Assembly: GCA_016926925.1 (NCBI GenBank)
Contig: JAFGNQ010000072.1
Coordinates: 1-20,739, forward strand
Length of the DNA: 20,739 nt
Direction: 5' to 3'
DNA from: Candidatus Aminicenantota bacterium
Lineage (GTDB): Bacteria > Acidobacteriota > Aminicenantia > Aminicenantales > Aminicenantaceae
Under the pieces are notes generated by a model, which saw nothing but the letters and a program-made list of their open reading frames with translations, was not told the DNA's origin and ran no database searches. Position 1 is the first letter of the stretch. Each line of letters starts with the position of its first letter. A program made the translations under genes and the position numbers. Positions 15,269 through 20,739 of the stretch are shown here, in pieces.

Positions 15269-17074
15269 TTACCTGGTGAAATTCTCGACGTAATCCAGGG
15301 ATTGGTGTCGGAAATAGGTGTTGTAGAGCTCCGCGTAGTGCCCTTTTCTCGAGAGCAGCTCTTGGTGGGTGCCCTCCTCGATGATACGGCCTTGATCCAG
15401 AACGATAATCCGGTCGGCGTGACGTACCGTGGACAAGCGGTGAGCGATCACGATGGCGGTTCGATTCTCCATCACCAATTCAAGGCCTTCCTGAATTTGG
15501 GTTTCCGTAAAAGGATCCACGCTGGCTGTGGCTTCGTCGAGGATTAAAATAGCCGGGTCTTTGAGGAGAACCCTGGCTAGAGCGACCAGTTGCCTCTGTC
15601 CCATAGAAAGGCTGGCCCCGCGGGCTCCGACCTCAGTGTCGAGACCATTGGAAATCGCCTCGAGCCAGGAACCCCCGGCAATACGCTGAGCGGCTTGGCA
15701 CACTTGATCATCCGAGGCATCAGGCAGTCCGTAGCGAATATTGTCTTTGACAGTACCGGAAAAGAGAAACGGGTCCTGAGGTACAAGCCCGATATGTTTG
15801 CGGTACTGGCTGAGATCGAAGCTGCGAATATCCTTTCCGTCTATTCTGAGTTCCCCTCCCTGGAATTCGTAGAAACGGGCTATCAATCGGGCGATAGAAG
15901 TTTTACCGGCTCCAGTATGGCCAACCAGAGCCAAGTTCTGTCCGGGAGGAATAGTCAAGTTGAAATCCACAAGGATTTCTTCTCGCTCCGTATAGGAGAA
16001 CGAGAGATTTCTGAATTCAATCTTGCCCTGCAATTTCTGGACTTGATTCGAACCAGTCTGGGCAACACTCGGCTTCGTGTCGATCAAGGCAAAGACCCGT
16101 TCGGAAGCGGAAAGCCCGTCCTGGAACTGGCTCCAGAAAGACGCGATGCTGATCATCGGCCACCAAAAATACATAACCGCTTGCATGAAAAGGTACCAGC
16201 TTCCAGGAGAAAAAGTGCCGGATCGGCTGGCCAAGCCTCCTACATACACCAGCAAAGCCATCGCCAGCCCCGAAGCGGTACTCAAGATAGGGAATATGCT
16301 GTTCAACGTCAAGCCCCGCACCAAGCCAACCCGGTAGGCTTTGCGATTGTTTCCAAGAAAACGGTCGAATATCGCATGTTCTTGTCGGAAGCTTTTAGCC
16401 ACAACGATGCCGCTAATCGACTCCTGAATTTCAGAATTGATCACGGCCGTCACTCTCTTGGCATTGCGAGTCACCTTGCGCGCAATTTTCCTGAATGCCA
16501 ATGCGGTTAGAAGCGCCAAAGGACTCATGGCCAGAATCAGCAGAGTTAAATGGACATTGATAGAAAAAAGCCAGACTGATAAAAGCGCAACCAGGAGGAG
16601 TTGGCTCAAGACGTCCAAGACGAGCGTCACGACATCGGAAAAATCCTGGGTATCCGAAGTGACCCGGCTGACAATCTTTCCGCTGGAATGTTTATCGAAA
16701 AAAGAAAGGTCGTTGCCCAATACCGAGTCGAACACCTCCTCGCGCAGCCGAAGGACCACGTTTCCTATCACACGCGCTGAGAATATCTGGCGGATGAAAT
16801 TGAAACCCCAGGCGAAAACACCCAGAAGGAGCACTCCGGCGGAAAGAAGCAGCAGGACGTGAAGAGATGAATCCTTTTTGATCAGATCAAGAGCCTTCGA
16901 AATAAGGATCGGCCCGGCCATACCGGCAACGGAATTCAGAGTCAGCATCATGGATGTCATCAGGATTTGCCGGCTGTAAGGTTTGAAGTATTTAACTATC
17001 CGGCGAAGAAGATCGCGGTCTTTGTAGGACCGGTCGTAATCTTCACTTTCCAAGCCGTCCAGAATAAAAGGCAT
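15269..17074 (-). CDS. Heterodimeric ABC exporter subunit 2 (canonical Walker B, altered signature)
   Basis: This is a half-transporter of 601 residues: a six-helix type IV exporter membrane domain (about 40-330) followed by an ATPase domain (about 355-590). Walker A is GHTGAGKT (385-392), the Q-loop Gln is 433, Walker B is ILILDE with catalytic Glu514, and the H-loop His is 545. The signature reads LSMGQ (489-493) rather than LSGGQ. That change is expected of the partner that contributes a weakened signature to the degenerate ATP site in heterodimers such as BmrCD, TM287/288 and TmrAB. The gene lies 16 bases after the partner gene, with GGAG six bases before the ATG. Substrates of this class include drugs, lipids and peptides, and none can be assigned. 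The LRID/GGEL region and membrane domain show no missing segment. Confidence 0.92.
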   Translation of the reverse strand: MPFILDGLESEDYDRSYKDRDLLRRIVKYFKPYSRQILMTSMMLTLNSVAGMAGPILISKALDLIKKDSSLHVLLLLSAGVLLLGVFAWGFNFIRQIFSARVIGNVVLRLREEVFDSVLGNDLSFFDKHSSGKIVSRVTSDTQDFSDVVTLVLDVLSQLLLVALLSVWLFSINVHLTLLILAMSPLALLTALAFRKIARKVTRNAKRVTAVINSEIQESISGIVVAKSFRQEHAIFDRFLGNNRKAYRVGLVRGLTLNSIFPILSTASGLAMALLVYVGGLASRSGTFSPGSWYLFMQAVMYFWWPMISIASFWSQFQDGLSASERVFALIDTKPSVAQTGSNQVQKLQGKIEFRNLSFSYTEREEILVDFNLTIPPGQNLALVGHTGAGKTSIARLIARFYEFQGGELRIDGKDIRSFDLSQYRKHIGLVPQDPFLFSGTVKDNIRYGLPDASDDQVCQAAQRIAGGSWLEAISNGLDTEVGARGASLSMGQRQLVALARVLLKDPAILILDEATASVDPFTETQIQEGLELVMENRTAIVIAHRLSTVRHADRIIVLDQGRIIEEGTHQELLSRKGHYAELYNTYFRHQSLDYVENFTR

Positions 17075-17090
17075 CTATTTCTCCATTTGT

Positions 17091-18845
17091 TCAATCATAT
17101 CGGGCAAAGATCCGCCGGTACTCGAGTGAACGTGCCATAAGCTCTTCATGATTCCCCTGGTCAACAAGCTCTCCTTTGCGCAGAACTAGAATGCGGTCAG
17201 CCCAACGAATCTGGCTCAGTCTGTGGGTGATGATAAAAGTGGTTCTATCCTTGGATATCCGCCACATGGCCTTCTGTATCTGGTCCTCTGTAGCGCTGTC
17301 GATAGCACTGGTCGAATCGTCCAGGATGAGAATCCTGGGATTGGTAAGGAATGCACGGGCGATGGCAATGCGCTGTTTTTGTCCACCCGAGAGGGTCACA
17401 CCCCGCTCACCGATCATCGTGTCATAAGCTTCGGGAAAGGCGGAGATGAAATCGTGGGCCTGGGCTTCCCTAGCGGCTTTCTCCACGGCATCTGAAGTAG
17501 CCTCAGCCAAACCGAATGCAATATTTTCCTTCAACGTACGCGAAAAAAGAAAAACATCCTGCTCGATAGTGGATATCTGGGAGCGCAGGCTTTCCAGGCT
17601 CATCTCCCGCACATCGATCCCATCGATCAGGACACGGCCCGAACTGACATCGAAGATACGATTGATAAGCCTGGTCAGACTCGTCTTCCCAGACCCGGTC
17701 AATCCGACGATAGCTACGGTTTCCCCCGGCAGTGCTCGAAAGTTGATCTCCTTCAGCACCGGTGTTCCGTTGTACCTGAAGCTTACATTTTCGAACCTGA
17801 CCTCGCCCTTGATAGGTATGCGGACTCCCTCCTCATTCTGATCGAGCTCGGTCTTGGTCTTTATCATATTCAATATTCTCTCGGCGCTGGCAATTCCTAA
17901 TTGAACCAGGTTGAAGGAGAATATCGAAATGAATGTGGTGAACCGTAAGGTCCCAAACAATCCCATGAAGGCAACGACATTTCCCAAGGTGACCGCTCCC
18001 TGACGCCAGAGAAACAGAGCATGGAAAAATCCGGCCCCCCAGCAGAGGCTGAACATGAGCATGGGCAGGTATCGCGCTTGAATATAGCCTTGTCGTATAA
18101 AGTAGTCCCGGAAAGCCCGGGCATTCGATGTGAACTTGTCCCATTCGTAGCGTTCTCTCACGTTGGCTTTGACAACCTCGATCCCGGCTACGGCCTCGGT
18201 AAGGCCGGCGTTCAAAATACCGAACTGTTCCCGTTGGGCAATGCTGACCGGCTTGAGGCGTCGGTTATAGTCCATGATTGTAATCACCAAGAGGCCGGTA
18301 AAAACCAATGGCACGATGAGCAGGCGGGGATCGATGAATCCGATCATGATGACCGGCACTACCAGCGCCAATACCGAATCTACGATCAGTGTTATTCCGG
18401 GGCTGAACATAAGGTTGAGTGCCCGAACATCATTGGTGGCCCGGGCCATGATGTCGCCTATGCGCTGCCTTCCGTGGAATGTCTGGCTCTTTCCCAAAAG
18501 GCTTAAGTACAGTTCCTCCCGGGAGTCCCTTTCTATTCGTTGAGCGAGAAATTCTCCGGAAAAATTCCGCAAGAGCCCGACAAGACCCTCGGCCAGGGCG
18601 GAAGCCAAGATAACAACCACGGGAATCAAGAGAGCAGAGGTCTGGAAGCCGATTTTCGAAACGACATCGAAAGCCTTTCCCACAAAGACCTGTATATTGC
18701 TGTAGGCGACGTTATTGACCACGCCGCTGAGGAGCAATAAAAACGGGAGCAGGGGATAGCGCATCACATGCGAAAGAATCCATCGTACCGGTCCCTTTCG
18801 TCTGTAGCGGTATTCATCTGCAACCTGAAATTCCCGTTTGGTCAC
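17091..18845 (-). CDS. Heterodimeric ABC exporter subunit 1 (degenerate catalytic site)
   Basis: This 584-residue half-transporter has a six-helix membrane domain (about 25-320) and an ATPase domain (about 345-580). Walker A is GLTGSGKT (381-388), the Q-loop Gln is 429, the signature is a standard LSGGQ (485-489), and the H-loop His is 541. Walker B reads ILILDD: Asp510 replaces the catalytic Glu. Together with the LSMGQ of the downstream partner this makes one inactive or slow site (its own Walker A/B with the partner signature) and one active site. This is the arrangement known for BmrC/BmrD and TM287/TM288. The start is a GTG with AAGGAT upstream. The gene leads the two-gene operon, and the likely promoter is at 18880-18909. 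Function is export across the inner membrane, substrate unknown. Confidence 0.92.
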   Translation of the reverse strand: MTKREFQVADEYRYRRKGPVRWILSHVMRYPLLPFLLLLSGVVNNVAYSNIQVFVGKAFDVVSKIGFQTSALLIPVVVILASALAEGLVGLLRNFSGEFLAQRIERDSREELYLSLLGKSQTFHGRQRIGDIMARATNDVRALNLMFSPGITLIVDSVLALVVPVIMIGFIDPRLLIVPLVFTGLLVITIMDYNRRLKPVSIAQREQFGILNAGLTEAVAGIEVVKANVRERYEWDKFTSNARAFRDYFIRQGYIQARYLPMLMFSLCWGAGFFHALFLWRQGAVTLGNVVAFMGLFGTLRFTTFISIFSFNLVQLGIASAERILNMIKTKTELDQNEEGVRIPIKGEVRFENVSFRYNGTPVLKEINFRALPGETVAIVGLTGSGKTSLTRLINRIFDVSSGRVLIDGIDVREMSLESLRSQISTIEQDVFLFSRTLKENIAFGLAEATSDAVEKAAREAQAHDFISAFPEAYDTMIGERGVTLSGGQKQRIAIARAFLTNPRILILDDSTSAIDSATEDQIQKAMWRISKDRTTFIITHRLSQIRWADRILVLRKGELVDQGNHEELMARSLEYRRIFARYD

Positions 18846-18879
18846 AAGCCATCCTTATGCGTATTGAATAATAAAGCAC

Positions 18880-18909
18880 ATCATAATGCATTTGATTTGT
18901 GCTCTTCAA
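18880..18909 (-). promoter_or_regulatory. Candidate sigma70-like promoter of the ABC exporter operon
   Basis: On the minus strand TTGAAG (18904-18909) and TATGAT (18880-18885) are separated by 18 bases. The -10 is one base off consensus and the -35 two. Transcription would start near 18873, about 28 bases before the GTG. Confidence 0.5.
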
Positions 18910-18962
18910 CGATTTTATCCGAGGATTAACGAAGAAACAAGGAGGGCTCGATCAGTTTCGGA

Positions 18963-18974
18963 CTTTGCGCAAAG
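18963..18974. repeat. Perfect 12-base palindrome between the two ABC loci
   Basis: CTTTGCGCAAAG reads the same on both strands. It lies about 55 bases upstream of the exporter promoter and 77 bases beyond the end of the ABC-2 permease gene, so it could be an operator. A 9-base direct repeat, CTTATGCGT, sits at 18854-18862 and again at 18995-19003. No terminator with a T-run is seen after the permease. Confidence 0.45.
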
Positions 18975-19051
18975 ATTTGCCGATACGCTTATGACTTATG
19001 CGTTTTAAGTCTAAGCAATATGAAAGGAATTCACCATGGCCCGGCTTATGC

Positions 19052-19870
19052 CTAAACGAGGATGTCCTTTCTTTTGTAAATGACAAAGGTGAGGGCAATG
19101 AGCATAAAGGAAATCCCCAGGAAATAAAGAACGCGCCACCATACAAGACCGTAGTGGGGAAGGAGAACATTTGAATCGACGAATTTAAACGGGCTCAAAT
19201 ACCCGATTTTATCAGCGGATTCGGTAACTCTGGAAAGAACATCAATAATGTAGGCTCCGGTAACGATACCGATCGATATGTTGGTGATCGGACGGCCCCT
19301 TTTAATCAGTACGGATAGAAACAAACCGGCCGCACCTAAGCTCATCATCAGCAAAAAGCAATATCCGCAATGGACGAGATAACGAGCCGCACGGTAGTCA
19401 TGATTCCCCTTGTAGATTTCCAGGCTGATGAATCCGATGATCACAATAACGGCATTCAATCCCACCAGGCAAGTAAAAAATGCGGCCACTTTGCTTCCGA
19501 CCACTTCGGATCGTGTGACCGGCTTTGCTAATAGAAATTCCGCAGTTTTTTCATGCTCTTCCCGAGAGAGGATTTTACCGGCCAGCAGTATCGAAAAAAA
19601 GGAGCCGAGGAGCAGGACAAAGATCGCATTCCGCGTAACATAATATCCCAGGGGATCAATCATCGCATTCAAACTTACGCCGAATGCTGACAAGATATTC
19701 TTCATGAAAGGATTCTCGAAAAAAGCCGTCAGCTGCCGGAGCGTGTTCCCTTCCATCAGGACCGGATAAAAAACCATTCCCAAAAATATCAAAGCCCCTA
19801 TAGCAACAGTCCAGGCTGCAACAGAGTTCCGGTAGCGCTTCAATTCTTTCAAATAAATATTCGTGCTCAT
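19052..19870 (-). CDS. ABC-2 type permease
   Basis: This 272-residue inner-membrane protein has about six helices in the ABC-2 permease pattern: one near the N-terminus, a long loop, a helix around ISILLAGKILSREEHEKTAEFLL, and four more, ending in a short basic tail. The segment SREEHEKTAEFLLAKPVTR is the cytoplasmic coupling element typical of NosY/GldF-like permeases. The frame is open further upstream, but the start MSTNIYLKEL at 19870 is preferred because it lies just after the ATPase stop (13-base gap) with AAGAGAG before it. A longer start would place 22 codons inside the ATPase gene. It works with the ATPase upstream as an exporter. Its substrate is unknown. Confidence 0.88.
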   Translation of the reverse strand: MSTNIYLKELKRYRNSVAAWTVAIGALIFLGMVFYPVLMEGNTLRQLTAFFENPFMKNILSAFGVSLNAMIDPLGYYVTRNAIFVLLLGSFFSILLAGKILSREEHEKTAEFLLAKPVTRSEVVGSKVAAFFTCLVGLNAVIVIIGFISLEIYKGNHDYRAARYLVHCGYCFLLMMSLGAAGLFLSVLIKRGRPITNISIGIVTGAYIIDVLSRVTESADKIGYLSPFKFVDSNVLLPHYGLVWWRVLYFLGISFMLIALTFVIYKRKDILV

Positions 19871-19883
19871 GGCTCTCTTCGCA

Positions 19884-20739
19884 TCAGAGGATATCGATTT
19901 TTCTCTCCGAATAATAATGCATGAAGATTTCCTCAAGAGATGGTTCTTCGATGATGATGTCTTTTACGGCTTTTCCGGCCAGGGCTCTGAGGAAATCGTT
20001 CATATTTCCCGAAAACAGGAAACTGTAGATATTCTTGTCGTAGCGGACCGATGTCATCCCGTAACACGAGATCTCATCTGCCTTCACAACATGGACAAAT
20101 TCGACTTGAATTTTGCGGAGCTGTTTCTTTCGAAGATCTTCGATATCTTCCACTGCGATCATTTTGCCCTCTTTTATGATGCCGACCTTTCGGCACATTT
20201 TCTGCACTTCGCTCAGCGTGTGAGACGAGAGGAAAACGGTCGTGCCTTCACTGTTTTCTTTCTTGATCACATCGAAGAACTTTGCCTGCATAAGAGGATC
20301 AAGGCCGCTTGTCGGTTCATCGCATATCAAAAGCTGCGGTCGGTGAATAATGCTCTGCAGTATCGAAACCTTCTTTCGGTTTCCTCTGGAAAGGTCGATT
20401 ATTTTCCTGTCGAGATCCAGATCGAAAATATCAGCCAGCTCGCGGATCCTTGGCTCGCAATTCGTTCCGTAAAAGCTCGCCGAATAGGCGAGAAGTTCAT
20501 GCACATTCATCTTTTCGTAATAATCGACTTCGGAAGGCAGATACCCGACGCGTTTTTTGATTTTTTTCGTATCTCTGACGATGTCCATGCCGAAAATTTC
20601 AGCGCAGCCTGATGTGGGGAAGATGAACCCGAGAAGCGTTCGAATGGTGGTCGACTTGCCGGCACCATTGGGACCGATGAAACCAAAGATTTCGCCGGCT
20701 TCAACTCTCAGGTCGAGGTCGATGATTCCTCGTTCCTTC
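19884..20739 (-). CDS. ABC-2 exporter ATPase, N-terminus beyond the window
   Basis: The reading frame is open to the right edge, giving at least 284 residues. Just inside the edge it reads GIIDLDLRVEAGEIFGFIGP followed by NGAGKSTT, the Walker A region (about 20649-20675). Downstream are the signature LSRGNRKK in place of LSGGQ, Walker B LLICDEPTSGLDP, and the switch His in SSHTLSEV. The last 80 residues form a DrrA/CcmA-like C-terminal domain ending EEPSLEEIFMHYY. Only about 20 residues should be missing at the front. The ATPase powers the permease encoded directly after it. The internal ATG at 20588 is not the start, because Walker A lies before it. Confidence 0.9.
   Translation of the reverse strand, partial: KERGIIDLDLRVEAGEIFGFIGPNGAGKSTTIRTLLGFIFPTSGCAEIFGMDIVRDTKKIKKRVGYLPSEVDYYEKMNVHELLAYSASFYGTNCEPRIRELADIFDLDLDRKIIDLSRGNRKKVSILQSIIHRPQLLICDEPTSGLDPLMQAKFFDVIKKENSEGTTVFLSSHTLSEVQKMCRKVGIIKEGKMIAVEDIEDLRKKQLRKIQVEFVHVVKADEISCYGMTSVRYDKNIYSFLFSGNMNDFLRALAGKAVKDIIIEEPSLEEIFMHYYSERKIDIL

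Noticed and set aside
15590..16510. A 306-codon open frame on the plus strand inside the ABC exporter gene
   Set aside because: It is antisense to the ATPase and membrane domains and shows no recognisable protein pattern.
20507..20704. Separate 65-residue reading frame on the minus strand at the right edge
   Set aside because: The ATPase frame runs open through the same bases with Walker A intact, so this is an out-of-frame shadow.

Overview
This window looks like chromosomal DNA from a Gram-negative bacterium of moderate GC content. The mix of genes fits an Acidobacteriota/Aminicenantota-type lineage: an orphan MacB/FtsX-type permease, a secreted tricorn-like protease, a class C beta-lactamase-fold hydrolase, a helix-turn-helix/EIIA protein coupled to a ClC channel, and a heterodimeric ABC exporter. 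That placement is inference from gene content. There is no rRNA, tRNA or marker gene here to fix the taxonomy. I see no CRISPR array, insertion sequence, prophage or origin.

Layout. 1-277: no confident gene. 278-2683 (+): large two-module MacB/FtsX-type permease without an ATPase gene beside it. 2713-3465 (-): secreted EF-hand-like protein with a Trp/Arg-rich and Lys-rich tail, convergent with the permease. 3466-3739: divergent regulatory region with several inverted repeats. 3740-6144 (+): two-gene operon with a 4-base overlap, encoding an HTH+PTS-EIIA protein and a ClC-type anion channel with a CBS pair. 6205-7524 (-): 12-helix MFS exporter behind a good sigma70-like promoter. 7835-9490 (-): exported serine hydrolase of the beta-lactamase fold, probably starting at a GTG. 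9677-9970 (-): 3' remnant of a second FtsX/MacB-type permease, cut off next to the mtgA start. 9986-10747 (+): monofunctional peptidoglycan glycosyltransferase. 10985-14272 (-): tricorn-type protease with propeller, PDZ and S41 regions, carrying a nine-C tract in its coding strand. 14485-15225 (+): conserved-looking membrane protein of unknown function. 15269-18845 (-): two-gene operon for a heterodimeric ABC exporter with one degenerate ATP site. 19052-20739 (-): ABC-2 permease and its ATPase, the ATPase running off the right edge.

How the genes fit together. Most of the window concerns the cell envelope: export (MFS, type IV ABC exporter, ABC-2 exporter, MacB-type permease), ion flux (ClC), wall synthesis (MtgA), and secreted peptide or ester hydrolysis (beta-lactamase fold, tricorn-like). 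Real operons are visible only for HTH-EIIA/ClC, the exporter pair and the ABC-2 pair. The other genes are single units, often convergent or divergent.

No unmistakably new multi-gene system is visible. The items most worth following are the EIIA-ClC coupling with its palindromic leader, the unknown membrane protein at 14485, the Trp/Arg-rich secreted protein at 2713, the C9 tract in the protease, and the permease remnant.
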